A stretch of 64,000 nucleotides of DNA from Xanthomonas sp. F10 (GCF_014206815.1 NZ_JACHNP010000001.1:1578456-1642455); one strand, 5' to 3'; counted from the stretch's first letter, positions 17,062-25,761 are shown. Translations and numbers: made by a program. The notes: generated by a model not told the origin, from the sequence alone.

Positions 17062-18187
17062 GACGGAGGCTCCGTTCGTCGGGAAGCGTGGCGCGCGGGC
17101 TGGGCGCGTCGAGTTCGGCGAGCACCGCCAGCAGTTCGTCGACGCGGTGCGCACAGCTGTGGCGGGTGCGGATGGTATGCAGGCCATGCATGCGCAGCGC
17201 CGCAGCCAGTTCGGCGTCGTGCAGCACGTCGTGCAGGTGGCGCTGCATCTGCGCGCCGTCGCGCGCCACCAGGTAATCGCGCCCGGGCGTAAACAACTGC
17301 TCGACGTCGTCCCACGGCGCACACACCAGCGGGATGCCACAGGCCAGCGCCTCGAACACGCGGATCGTGGGGATGCCGGGCAGCGCGCGCACATACGGCC
17401 GTCGCGGCACGTGCACGGTGACCCGGAAATGCGCGAACGCCTGCGGCGCGCGATGGTTGGGCAGCCAGCCGGCGTAGTCGATGCCGGCCTCGGCCAGCGC
17501 CTGCAAGGCCTGTGGCGGATAGCGCACGCCGTGGATGCGGGCGCGCAGGCGCAGCCGCCGTACCGGCTGGATCAGGAACGCGTCCAGTTCCTGCGCGCGC
17601 TCGTCGTCGCCCCAGTTGCCGATCCATAGCAGGTCGCCCTGCTGCGCCTGCCCGAGCTGCGGCTGGAACACGCGCAGATCCGCCGCCTCGTGCCAGGTCC
17701 ACACGCGCCGGCTCCAGCCATGGCGCAGATACTGCTGGCGCACCGCTTCGCCGAAGGCGAGCACGCCGTCGTAGTCGGACAGATCGAACCGCGCCATCTC
17801 GTCGGGGGCGCTGACCGAACGGTGGTGGGTGTCGTGGAACAGCACGCGGCACCCGGCAGGCGCCTCGCGGCCGATCCGCGCGATCAGCGCGGGCGCGTTC
17901 CATTCGTGCACCAGCACCACGTCGGCGCCGTCCAGCACCTGCGCCAGATCCAGCGTGGCCAGGTCGTAGCGCGTGCTGCGCAGCTGCGGAAAGGCATCGG
18001 CGAAGGCCTGCAACGGCGCCTCGCCCTCCTCCGCCTGCAGTTGCGCACGGCTCCAGCTGTCGTGCGGCTCGTACACCGCCAGCGCATGCCCGCGCGCCTG
18101 CAGTTCGGCGACGATGCCACGCAGGAAATGCGCGTTGCCGTGGTTCCAGTCCGACACCAGCGAGTGATAGAACAGCACGAATTTCAT
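17054..18187 (-). CDS. CgeB-type glycosyltransferase 1
   Basis: 377 residues from the ATG at 18187 (MKFVLFYHSLVSDWNHGNAHF). It carries HNDTHHR-like FHDTHHRSVS and FGEAVRQQYLRHG in the middle, and PTIRVFEALACGIPLVCAPWDDVEQLF at the C terminus, the donor-side signature of this family. It is the most divergent of the three tandem CgeB-type genes. The in-frame extension to 19291 is antisense-like translation of the upstream GT4 gene. The start overlaps the GT4 stop by 4 nt (ATGA), so translation is coupled. Confidence 0.75.
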   Translation of the reverse strand: MKFVLFYHSLVSDWNHGNAHFLRGIVAELQARGHALAVYEPHDSWSRAQLQAEEGEAPLQAFADAFPQLRSTRYDLATLDLAQVLDGADVVLVHEWNAPALIARIGREAPAGCRVLFHDTHHRSVSAPDEMARFDLSDYDGVLAFGEAVRQQYLRHGWSRRVWTWHEAADLRVFQPQLGQAQQGDLLWIGNWGDDERAQELDAFLIQPVRRLRLRARIHGVRYPPQALQALAEAGIDYAGWLPNHRAPQAFAHFRVTVHVPRRPYVRALPGIPTIRVFEALACGIPLVCAPWDDVEQLFTPGRDYLVARDGAQMQRHLHDVLHDAELAAALRMHGLHTIRTRHSCAHRVDELLAVLAELDAPSPRATLPDERSLRHA

Positions 18188-19347
18188 GCACCGACTCCGA
18201 TCGAGGAAAGCATGGGGACCGGCGGGCCGGCCCGTCCGGCCGCGCGGGGCGTGCCGCGATGCGCGATCAGCGCCCGATAACGCTGGCGGTAGGCCGCGGC
18301 CATGGCGGTGGCGGTGTAGCGCCGCGCCTGCGCAACCGCGCGCCGGGCCATGCGCTGCCGCAGCAGCGGATCGCCGATCAGGCGCTGCAACTGCGCCGTC
18401 AGCGCCCGTGCGTCGTCCGGCGCGACGTACAGCGCCGCATCGCCCCAGACCTCGCGCAGGCTGGGGATGTCGCCCAGCACCAGGGCGCAGCCGGCCTGCG
18501 CCGCTTCCAGCGCCGACAGCCCGAACGGCTCGTAGCGCGCCGGCAGCGCATACACGCTGGCGCGGGCCATCCAGCGGCGCAGACGCGACGGCGGCAGCTG
18601 GCCCAGCAGCAACGCCGGCGCGATCGGCGCGGTGCCGCCGTCCGGATGCGCCGCTTGCCCGGCGATGCGCAGCGCCCAGGGCAGCTGCGGCGCCACCGCG
18701 GCCAGCGTGCGCAGATTCTTCGCCTCGTCCCACAGCCGCCCTGCCGCCAGCACCAGGGGCCGCTTGGCGCTGGCCGGCACCGGCCGCGACAGCGGCGCGG
18801 CGCCATTGGCGATCACGCTGCACGGCACGTCCAGCGGATACTGCGCGCGCAACGCCGCCAGCATCGCCTGGGTCGGCGCGACCACGTGATCGGCCGCCGC
18901 CAGACCCGCGGCGACCGTGGCGCGGTAGTGATCCCACTCGGGCGGCAGCGCCTCGCCGCGCACCGCCTGCCACCAGGAGCCGACGCAGGAATGCGCGGTC
19001 ATCAGCACCGGCGCAGGCCACGCCAGGGCGCCGTGCGCATAGTCGTTCAGATGCACCACATCCGGGCGCACCTGCGCCGCCAGCGCCTGCAGCCAGCGCC
19101 CGGCCGAGGACACATCGGCCCAGGGATCGTCCATCCACAGCAGCCGGTAGCCGCTGGCATGCAGGCGCAGCCCCTGGATCGCCGCGGCCTCGCGCCACTG
19201 CGCCGGCGTCGGGGTCGCGCCCATCGTCGCCAGTTCCACGCGGTCGCCCTGCGCGGTCAGCACGCGGCACAGGCTCAGCGCGTACTGCCACACGCCGCCG
19301 ACGGTGTCGGCGGTCATCAGGATCCGCAGCGGACGCTCAGCGTCCAT
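18184..19347 (-). CDS. GT4-family glycosyltransferase
   Basis: 387 residues. The N-terminal acceptor domain starts ILMTADTVGGVWQYALSL, the glycine-rich opening usual in GT4 enzymes. The C-terminal domain has PLVLAAGRLWDEAKNLRTL and the retaining-GT4 E-x7-E motif in YEPFGLSALEAAQAG. These enzymes transfer a sugar from a nucleotide donor with retention of configuration. The ATG at 19347 is used; an ATG at 19356 is equally in frame and adds three residues. It overlaps the upstream oxidoreductase gene by 11 nt. Confidence 0.85.
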   Translation of the reverse strand: MDAERPLRILMTADTVGGVWQYALSLCRVLTAQGDRVELATMGATPTPAQWREAAAIQGLRLHASGYRLLWMDDPWADVSSAGRWLQALAAQVRPDVVHLNDYAHGALAWPAPVLMTAHSCVGSWWQAVRGEALPPEWDHYRATVAAGLAAADHVVAPTQAMLAALRAQYPLDVPCSVIANGAAPLSRPVPASAKRPLVLAAGRLWDEAKNLRTLAAVAPQLPWALRIAGQAAHPDGGTAPIAPALLLGQLPPSRLRRWMARASVYALPARYEPFGLSALEAAQAGCALVLGDIPSLREVWGDAALYVAPDDARALTAQLQRLIGDPLLRQRMARRAVAQARRYTATAMAAAYRQRYRALIAHRGTPRAAGRAGPPVPMLSSIGVGA

Positions 19348-20350
19348 AGAGCGCATCCACCGTGCGAGCGACCTCGAGCAGGTGCAGCGCCGCCGGGTCG
19401 AAGCCGGGGTCGGCGCCCAGGCGCTCGGCCCAGTCCAGCAAGGCGCGGCCGCCCCAGGCGTCCGGTGGCGAGGCCAGGCGCTCGCAGCGTGTGCCGTCGA
19501 AGCGGTCCACGGTGAAGTCGAAGAACGAGCCGTCGACATTGCGCAGCGCCGCGCCGCCACCGGTGCCGTACACATGCGCCTGGATCACCGCATCGCAGCC
19601 GGCCGGCAGGCGCCAGGAACAGGCCATGCGCACGCTGGCGCCGTTGTCCATGCGCCACTGCGCGCTGGCGTAGTCCTCCACCTGCTGCACCGGCCGGGTC
19701 AGTTGCCGGCCTTGCGCGTACAGCGCCGCCTGCAGCTCGTGATGGCCGCCGCTGCCGGTCAGCCACATCGCCAGATCCAGCAGATGGATGCCCAGGTCCA
19801 TCACGCAACCGCCGCCGGAACGGGCGATGTCGTAGAACCAGTCCTTGTCCGGGCCGTAGGCGTTGTGGAACAGCAGGTCGATCGCGAACACCTCGCCCAG
19901 TGCGCCCTGCGCGATCTGCTCGCGCAGCGTCGCCATGCCCTTGGCGAAGCGGTAGCTGAAATCCACCGCGAGCAGGCGGTCGTGGCGTTGCGCCAGCGCC
20001 AGCACCTGCTCGGCTTCGGCGGCGGTGCGGGTCAGCGGCTTCTGGCAGAACACCGCCAGGCCGCGCTGCAGGGCCGCGGCGGCCTGCGCGGCGTGCGCGC
20101 CACTGGGCGTGGCGATGACCACGCCGTCCAGGTCCTCGCGCGCCAGCAGCGCCTCCAGGTCAGGCAGCAGGTCGGCGGCCGGTGCGTCCTGGCGTGCGTC
20201 GAGCAGTGCCGTCGCGCTGGCATCGGCGATCGCCACCACCTGGCCCAGTCCGCTGTCGGCCAGGGCGCGCATGCGCGCACGGCCGATCCAGCCGACGCCG
20301 AGGAACCCCAGCCGCGGCGCACGCCAACGCGATTGCGCCCACGCGTTCAT
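19337..20350 (-). CDS. Gfo/Idh/MocA-type sugar oxidoreductase
   Basis: 337 residues. The N-terminal NAD(P)-binding site is LGFLGVGWIGRARMRAL. The motif FCQKPLTRTAAEAEQVL corresponds to the EKP motif (here QKP), and GGGCVMDLGIHLLDLAMWL supplies the conserved His-containing catalytic segment. The family oxidises or reduces sugar hydroxyls and nucleotide-sugar keto groups. With the neighbouring dehydrogenase and two epimerases it probably tailors a sugar donor. The glutamate of the usual EKP is replaced by Gln, which may alter substrate range. It overlaps the dehydrogenase gene by 4 nt. Confidence 0.85.
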   Translation of the reverse strand: MNAWAQSRWRAPRLGFLGVGWIGRARMRALADSGLGQVVAIADASATALLDARQDAPAADLLPDLEALLAREDLDGVVIATPSGAHAAQAAAALQRGLAVFCQKPLTRTAAEAEQVLALAQRHDRLLAVDFSYRFAKGMATLREQIAQGALGEVFAIDLLFHNAYGPDKDWFYDIARSGGGCVMDLGIHLLDLAMWLTGSGGHHELQAALYAQGRQLTRPVQQVEDYASAQWRMDNGASVRMACSWRLPAGCDAVIQAHVYGTGGGAALRNVDGSFFDFTVDRFDGTRCERLASPPDAWGGRALLDWAERLGADPGFDPAALHLLEVARTVDALYGR

Positions 20351-21309
20351 GCCAGCACCACGCCTTTGAGGAAGCCCTCGGGGCGCGCCTCCATGTCCGC
20401 GAACGCCTGCGGCAGCCGATCCAGCGGATAGCGGTGGGTCAACAGCGGAAACGGATCCAGGCGCCCGTCGGCGACCGCGTCCACCGCCTCCTGCAGACCA
20501 CGTCGCGCCACCCGCGGATCGCGCTCGTGCGCGTTGACCACGTCCAGGCCGCGCCAGTTCCACTGCTGCATGTCGACCTGGCGCGGGCCGTCCTGGTGGT
20601 AGCCGGCGATGACCAGGCGCCCGCCTTCACTGCACAGCGCGCTGGCGATGTCGAGGGTGACCTGCTCGCCTGCGGCCTCGATCACCCGCAGGCAGCCGCT
20701 GCCGCCGGTGAGTTCGTGCACCGCGCCGATCGCCGCGTACCGATCCTCGGTGGCCAGCGTGGCGCTGGCGCCGCACTGGCGCGCGATCTGCAGCGCGTAC
20801 TCACGCCGCGACAGCGCGATCACCTGCGCGCCGAGCCCGGTGGCCAACTGGATCAGCAACGCACCGATGAAGCCGACGCCGACCACTGCGACGGTATGGC
20901 CCGGCTGGATGTCGCTGCGGCGCAGGATGTTCATCGCGCAGGCCAGCGGCTCGCCGGGCAGATCGCGGCCGGACAGCGACGGCGGCAAGCGCACCAGCGC
21001 GTCGGGTTCGGCCAGGTCGTACTCGGCATAGGCGCGGCCGGACAGCAGCACGACGCGGTCGCCCGGCGCCCATTCGCGGACGTCGGCGCCGACCGCGTCG
21101 ACCTCGCCCCAGCCTTCGTGGCCCGGCGCACCGGGCTCGAACGGATAGGCGAACCATGGCCGGCCGGCCCATACCGGCAGATTGGACGCACACACGCCGC
21201 AGCCATGCAGGCGCACCCGCACCTGCTGCGGCGCGGGTTCGGGGCGTGGCTGGCGCTGGGCGACGATGCGGCCCGGGCCTTCGAAGACGGCGGCATGCAT
21301 GCTGTTCAT
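20347..21309 (-). CDS. Zinc-type medium-chain alcohol/sugar dehydrogenase
   Basis: 320 residues from the ATG at 21309. Catalytic-zinc residues are seen in GCGVCASNLP (Cys) and PGHEGWGEVDAVG (the GHE motif). The cofactor-binding motif is VAVVGVGFIGALLIQLA. There is no four-Cys structural-zinc lobe, which gives it a short length for the family. It could be a sorbitol/threonine-dehydrogenase-like enzyme acting on a sugar or a nucleotide sugar. It overlaps the fusion gene by 4 nt upstream and the Gfo gene by 4 nt downstream. Confidence 0.8.
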   Translation of the reverse strand: MNSMHAAVFEGPGRIVAQRQPRPEPAPQQVRVRLHGCGVCASNLPVWAGRPWFAYPFEPGAPGHEGWGEVDAVGADVREWAPGDRVVLLSGRAYAEYDLAEPDALVRLPPSLSGRDLPGEPLACAMNILRRSDIQPGHTVAVVGVGFIGALLIQLATGLGAQVIALSRREYALQIARQCGASATLATEDRYAAIGAVHELTGGSGCLRVIEAAGEQVTLDIASALCSEGGRLVIAGYHQDGPRQVDMQQWNWRGLDVVNAHERDPRVARRGLQEAVDAVADGRLDPFPLLTHRYPLDRLPQAFADMEARPEGFLKGVVLA

Positions 21310-23426
21310 GCGGCGTGGATCCTCCGTTGCGGTGGGGAAACAGGTGCGGCGCGCTCGGCCTGCGTGTGCAGCCAGCGGTGCAGCCGCGTGATGCCGGCAT
21401 CGGCGCCGACGCGAGGCGACCAGCCGGTGGCCGCGGCGAAGGCGCGGGTGTCGGAGACGTAGTAGCGCTGGTCGCCGACCCGCGGCGCGGCATGCGCCAG
21501 TTCCAGGCGATGGCCGACCAGGACCTCGATCCGCCGCAGCACCTCGCGCAGGCTGGCGGCATTGGCCGGCCCGCCGCCCATGTTGAACGCCCGCCCGGAC
21601 AGCCGCGGCATCTGCGCCTGGCACTGCAGGAACGCCTCCACCAGGTCGTCGACGAACAGCAGGTCGCGGACCTGGCGGCCATCGCCGTACACGGTGATCG
21701 GCTGCTGCTGCAACGCGCGGATCAGGAAGTGCGCGACCCAGCCCTGGTCCTCGTTGCCGCACTGGTGCGGGCCATAGATGCAGCTCATCCGCAGCACCAC
21801 CGCCTGCAGGCCGAAGCTGCGCGCATAATCCAGCACATACTGGTCGGCACCGCCCTTGGAGCAGCCGTAGGGGCTGTGGAAATCCAGCGCGCGGCGCTCG
21901 TCGATGCCGCGCGCGCGCAGCAGCGGATCGCTGGGCTGGTAGCGCTGCGCGTCGGCTTCCAGCGGCACGTCGTCGAGCGCGCCATACACCTTGTTGGTGG
22001 AAGTGAACAGCAGCGGCGGCGGCCGCCGCGCGCAGCGGATCGCATCGAGCACGTTGAAGGTGCCGCGCAGGTTGACCTCGAAGTCGTGCGACGGATCCTC
22101 CAGGCTGGAGGTCACCGCCACCTGCGCGGCCAGGTGGAACACCTGCGCCGCCTGCGCCACCGCATCGCCGAGCAGGTGCCGGTCGCGCACGTCGCCCACC
22201 TCCACGTGCAGGCGTTCGGCGGGATAGTGGCGACGCAGCCATTGCAGGTTGTGCTCCACGCCGGGCCGCGACAGGTTGTCGTAGACGATGACGCGGCGCC
22301 CGCTGTCGAGCAGGCGCGCGGCCAGGTTGGTGCCGATAAAACCGGCGCCACCGGTGATCAGCACTGCATCGGCGCGCGGACGCGACAGCGCACGCACCGG
22401 CGCGCGGCTAGTTGCGCTGGGCGCTGTGGCGAGCGGCTCCTGGGCGACCTCCGGGCGCGGCGCGCGCGACAGGTTGGCGCCGTGCTCGTGGTGCAGCGAC
22501 GCCAATGCCTCGATACCGTCGTAGCCCTGCTCGGCCCACAGCCGGTACAGCAGTTTGGCGCGGCCGCGCTCGTCGCGCAGGCCGAAGTGATAATGGCGCT
22601 CGTCCTCGTGGAAACCGTCCTGGTGGCTGATGCTGCCGTGCAGGTCGCGCGCGGCGTACCAGTACAGCCGCTCCACCGGCGCATCCAGCGTCTCGCGCAA
22701 CTGCCGCACCTGCTCGATCTCGTCGTGGCGCCAGGTCGAGTAACCGGTCTCGCTGAGCCAGACCTGCGGCTGCAACCCGTGCGCGGCGAGCACCGCGCGC
22801 ACCTCGCCGAGGACGTCCGCCCAGGGCCGGCGACGGAAATCCCAGGTGCCGGGGAACCCATGCACGCCGATCGCATCGATATGCGCCAGCGCGCCGCGCC
22901 GCGCCATCAGCGCCAGCCAGTTGGGATCGGTCGGGCACATGCCGCCCAGCAGGGTCTTCTTGCCCAACCGGTGCGCCCAGTGCGCGGCCTGGCCGATCAT
23001 CTCGGCGAAGCGCTGCCAGTCGTGGTCCAGGTGCCAGTCCCAGTCGTTGAGGTTGTTCGGCTCGTTCCACAGCTCGATCCACTCGAAGCCGTCGCCGAAG
23101 CGCCCCACCACCTGGTCGATGAAATCGGCGAAGGCCTTGCTGTCGCGCGGCGGCGACGCGGTGCGCGGCTCCAGCCCCAGCGATGGCGGGGTGTAGCAGA
23201 AGCACGGCAGCACCTCGCAGTGCGCGCTGAGCAGCGGCATCAGCCAGGCATACCAGCGCTCGCCCTCGGCGGTGTGCCAGTCGGCCCAGGAAAACTGGGT
23301 GCGCAGCCGGCGCACGCCGAGCTCGCGCATGTCCCGCAACAGCGCATGCACGGCGTCCTCGTCGCCGATCCGCAACCATTCGATCAGGCCGATCTCGGCC
23401 AGCCGTTCGCGTGCCTGCGCGCTCAT
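21306..23426 (-). CDS. Fused glycoside hydrolase and NAD-dependent sugar epimerase
   Basis: 706 residues from the ATG at 23426. Residues 1-320 resemble clan-A (GH39/GH5-like) glycosidases: acid/base motif WIELWNEPNN (E122) and nucleophile motif WLSETGYS (E226). An Ala/Pro-rich linker covers 320-352. Residues 353-700 are an extended short-chain epimerase: ITGGAGFIGTNLAARLL, DNLSRPGVEHNLQWL, and the catalytic SPYGCSKGG (Y520, K524). This is closest in feel to CDP-paratose-2-epimerase-like enzymes. No signal peptide is present, so the glycosidase half would act in the cytoplasm. No frame break is present at the joint. The gene overlaps its neighbours by 4 nt on both sides. Confidence 0.85.
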   Translation of the reverse strand: MSAQARERLAEIGLIEWLRIGDEDAVHALLRDMRELGVRRLRTQFSWADWHTAEGERWYAWLMPLLSAHCEVLPCFCYTPPSLGLEPRTASPPRDSKAFADFIDQVVGRFGDGFEWIELWNEPNNLNDWDWHLDHDWQRFAEMIGQAAHWAHRLGKKTLLGGMCPTDPNWLALMARRGALAHIDAIGVHGFPGTWDFRRRPWADVLGEVRAVLAAHGLQPQVWLSETGYSTWRHDEIEQVRQLRETLDAPVERLYWYAARDLHGSISHQDGFHEDERHYHFGLRDERGRAKLLYRLWAEQGYDGIEALASLHHEHGANLSRAPRPEVAQEPLATAPSATSRAPVRALSRPRADAVLITGGAGFIGTNLAARLLDSGRRVIVYDNLSRPGVEHNLQWLRRHYPAERLHVEVGDVRDRHLLGDAVAQAAQVFHLAAQVAVTSSLEDPSHDFEVNLRGTFNVLDAIRCARRPPPLLFTSTNKVYGALDDVPLEADAQRYQPSDPLLRARGIDERRALDFHSPYGCSKGGADQYVLDYARSFGLQAVVLRMSCIYGPHQCGNEDQGWVAHFLIRALQQQPITVYGDGRQVRDLLFVDDLVEAFLQCQAQMPRLSGRAFNMGGGPANAASLREVLRRIEVLVGHRLELAHAAPRVGDQRYYVSDTRAFAAATGWSPRVGADAGITRLHRWLHTQAERAAPVSPPQRRIHAA

Positions 23427-24580
23427 CCCTGCAACCCCCGCCGTGCCAGCTCGGCATTGGCCGCTTCGATGCCGTCGGCGGCGGTCTGCTCGCGCAGCCA
23501 CGTCACCAGCTCGCCCAGCCCCTGCTGCAACTCCACCTGCGGCGTATAGCCGATGCGGTCGCGGGCCAGGGAGATGTCGGCGAAGCAGTGCCGGATGTCG
23601 CCCACCCGGTAGTTGCCGGACACCTGCGGCGGCAGGTCGTCGATGCCCATGGCCGCGGCGATGCGCTGCGCCACCTCGTTGATGCTGATCGCCTGGCCGC
23701 TACCGATGTTCAACGCCAGGCCCGCGGCGGAGTCGCTTTCGTAGGCCAGGCGGCAGGCACGGGCGACGTCGCTGACATGCACGAAATCGCGGCGTTGCGC
23801 GCCGTCCTCGAAGATCACCGGCGGTTTGCGGTTGAGCAGCCGCGCCGCGAAGATCGCCAGCACCCCGGTGTAGGGATTGGACAGCGCCTGGCGCGTGCCG
23901 TAGATGTTGAAGAAGCGCAACGCGGTGGTCGGGATCGCATAGGCCTGGCCGACGATCAGGCACAGGCGCTCCTGGTCCAGCTTGGACAGCGCGTATACCG
24001 ACGAGGGTTCCGCCGGCTTGCCCTCGTCGGTCGGCACCGGCTGCAGCGGGCGCCCGTCCACGCTCGGCTCCCACTGCGCACGGCGCAGCTGCGCCAGCGG
24101 CCGTTCGCGCACCGGCACGCGTGTGCCGTCGGCATCGACGTAGGCGCCTTCGCCGTACACGCTCATGCTCGACGCCACCACCAGCCGCTGCACCGGCCGC
24201 TCCACCAAGGCTTCCAGCAGCACCGCGGTGCCGAGGTTGTTGGTGTGGGTGTAGTGGGCGATCTGGTACATGCTCTGGCCCACGCCGACCGCGGCGGCGA
24301 GATGGAACACGCCGTCCACGTCCTGCAGCGCATCGCGCACCGTCGCCGGATCGCAGACGTCGCCGACGATCAGCTCCACCTGCGCGGACAGGTAATCGGG
24401 CCGCGTGGGATTGGCGCCGTGCACCTGCGCGCACAGGTTGTCGAGCACCCGCACCCGGTAGCCCTGCGCCAGCAACTCGTCGGCCAGGTGCGAGCCGACG
24501 AAGCCGGCGCCGCCGGTGATCAGCACGCGCTTGCCGGCGTGCGGACGGCCCGTGCCGCCCCTGAGTTCATGCACAGTCAC
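23423..24580 (-). CDS. dTDP-L-rhamnose 4-epimerase-like SDR enzyme
   Basis: 385 residues. The GTG at 24580 is the preferred start because GGAGGT lies 5 bp upstream. The cofactor motif is VLITGGAGFVGSHLADELL. Family-typical segments are RVLDNLCAQVHG, LAAAVGVGQSMYQIAHY and VVASSMSVYGEG, and the catalytic pair is in SVYALSK (Y196, K200). These match dTDP-L-rhamnose 4-epimerase-type enzymes (giving dTDP-6-deoxy-talose) better than GalE. No rhamnose-synthesis genes lie in this window, so the substrate would have to come from elsewhere on the chromosome. It overlaps the UXS gene by 14 nt. Confidence 0.8.
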   Translation of the reverse strand: MTVHELRGGTGRPHAGKRVLITGGAGFVGSHLADELLAQGYRVRVLDNLCAQVHGANPTRPDYLSAQVELIVGDVCDPATVRDALQDVDGVFHLAAAVGVGQSMYQIAHYTHTNNLGTAVLLEALVERPVQRLVVASSMSVYGEGAYVDADGTRVPVRERPLAQLRRAQWEPSVDGRPLQPVPTDEGKPAEPSSVYALSKLDQERLCLIVGQAYAIPTTALRFFNIYGTRQALSNPYTGVLAIFAARLLNRKPPVIFEDGAQRRDFVHVSDVARACRLAYESDSAAGLALNIGSGQAISINEVAQRIAAAMGIDDLPPQVSGNYRVGDIRHCFADISLARDRIGYTPQVELQQGLGELVTWLREQTAADGIEAANAELARRGLQG

Positions 24581-25574
24581 GTTGCACCTCCAGTTCCGGG
24601 ATGTCGTGCAGATGCGCCTGGAACCAGGCGATGGTGCGGCGCAGGCCGTCGTCCAGCGCCACCCGTGGCTCCCAGCCGAGTTCGCGCCGCGCCAGGCCGA
24701 TGTCCGGGCAGCGCCGGGTCGGGTCGTCCTTGGGCATCGGCCGGCGCACGATGCGCGAGGACGAGCCGGTCAGCGCCAGGATCCGCTGCGCCAGCTCGGC
24801 CACGGTGATCTCGTGCGGATTGCCGAGGTTGACCGGGCCGGTGAAGCCACGCGGGCCGCGCATCAATTGCACGATGCCCTCGACCAGATCGGAGACGTAG
24901 CAGAACGACCGGGTCTGGCTGCCGTCGCCGTACAAGGTCAGCGGCTGCTCGCGCAACGCCTGCACGATCAGGTTGGAGACCACCCGTCCGTCGTCGTTGC
25001 GCATGCGCGGGCCGTAGGTATTGAAGATGCGGCCGACCTTGATGTCGGTGGCGTACAGCCGGTGGTAATCGAAGAACGCCGCTTCGGCGCAGCGCTTGCC
25101 CTCGTCGTAACAGGCGCGCGGCCCGATCGGGCTGACCGCACCGCGATAGTCCTCGCGTTGCGGATGCACCTCCGGCTCGCCGTAGACCTCGCTGGTGGAG
25201 GCCTGGAAGATGGTCGCGCCGTTGCTGCGCGCCACCTCCAACAGGTTGATCGCGCCTTCCAGGCAGGTCTGCAAGGTATGCAGCGGACGCGCCTGGTAAT
25301 GCACCGGCGAAGCGCAGCAGGCCAGGTTGAACACCCAGTCGACCTTGGCTTGGTACGGCTGCACCACGTCGTGGGCCACGAAACGGAAGCGCGGCTGTCC
25401 CAGCAGATGCGCGAGATTGTCCAGCGAGCCGGTCAGCAGGTTGTCCAGCACGGTGACGTCGTAGCCGTCCTCGAGCAGGCGCTCGCACAGATGCGCACCA
25501 ACGAAGCCGGCGCCGCCGGCGACCAGCGCGCGCGGTGGCGCTTGGGTGGTAGGGGAAGCAATTGCGCCATCCAT
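24567..25574 (-). CDS. UDP-glucuronate decarboxylase (UDP-xylose synthase)
   Basis: 335 residues, first gene of the glycan cluster. The cofactor motif is GGAGFVG (20-26). Family-specific segments are VFNLACCASPVHYQ, STSEVYGEPEVHPQ, GPRACYDEGKR (Y156, K160) and GRIFNTYGPRM, all typical of UXS enzymes. These convert UDP-glucuronic acid to UDP-xylose through a 4-keto intermediate in the cytoplasm. Two ATGs are adjacent (25577 and 25574); the second has better spacing from the GAGGAG ribosome-binding site. Transcription from the -24/-12 promoter would leave a leader of about 40 nt. Confidence 0.9.
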   Translation of the reverse strand: MDGAIASPTTQAPPRALVAGGAGFVGAHLCERLLEDGYDVTVLDNLLTGSLDNLAHLLGQPRFRFVAHDVVQPYQAKVDWVFNLACCASPVHYQARPLHTLQTCLEGAINLLEVARSNGATIFQASTSEVYGEPEVHPQREDYRGAVSPIGPRACYDEGKRCAEAAFFDYHRLYATDIKVGRIFNTYGPRMRNDDGRVVSNLIVQALREQPLTLYGDGSQTRSFCYVSDLVEGIVQLMRGPRGFTGPVNLGNPHEITVAELAQRILALTGSSSRIVRRPMPKDDPTRRCPDIGLARRELGWEPRVALDDGLRRTIAWFQAHLHDIPELEVQRDCA

Positions 25575-25627
25575 CATCGACTCCTCGCAGAGGCCGGGCG
25601 TCATCGCCTGGCGTGGGAGAGGTCAGC

Positions 25628-25642
25628 GCAAATGGCGTGCCA
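25628..25642 (-). promoter_or_regulatory. Sigma-54 (-24/-12) promoter of the glycan cluster
   Basis: Read on the minus strand the sequence is TGGCACG-CCAT-TTGC, an exact match to TGGCACG-N4-TTGC with the required GG-N10-GC spacing. The GC lies at 25629-25628, so transcription would start near 25616, about 40 nt before the UXS start codon. Confidence 0.9.
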
Positions 25643-25644
25643 AG

Positions 25645-25668
25645 TGCGCGCGGTACGGGCCGCGCGCA
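25645..25668. promoter_or_regulatory. Dyad abutting the sigma-54 promoter
   Basis: TGCGCGCGG and CCGCGCGCA are exact inverted copies around TACGGG, two bases upstream of the -24 element. The position (about -29 to -52) is too close for a normal enhancer site. A repressor or local DNA-bending site is possible. GC-only dyads arise easily by chance here. Confidence 0.3.
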
Positions 25669-25749
25669 TGCCGATGCGGCGTCCTGTCAGGGTTTGGGCG
25701 CGAATCGTGTCTGCCGCGGCGCACGCACCTTGGCTGCACTCGTGTGGAG

Positions 25750-25761
25750 GGCGTGCACGCC
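25750..25761. promoter_or_regulatory. Candidate enhancer palindrome
   Basis: GGCGTGCACGCC is a perfect 12-bp palindrome about 134-145 bp upstream of the predicted start, inside the usual range for bEBP binding sites. GTCGGCGCCGAC (25876-25887) and ACGCGATCGCGT (25981-25992) are further palindromes. None matches the 12224-12252 dyad. Confidence 0.25.
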
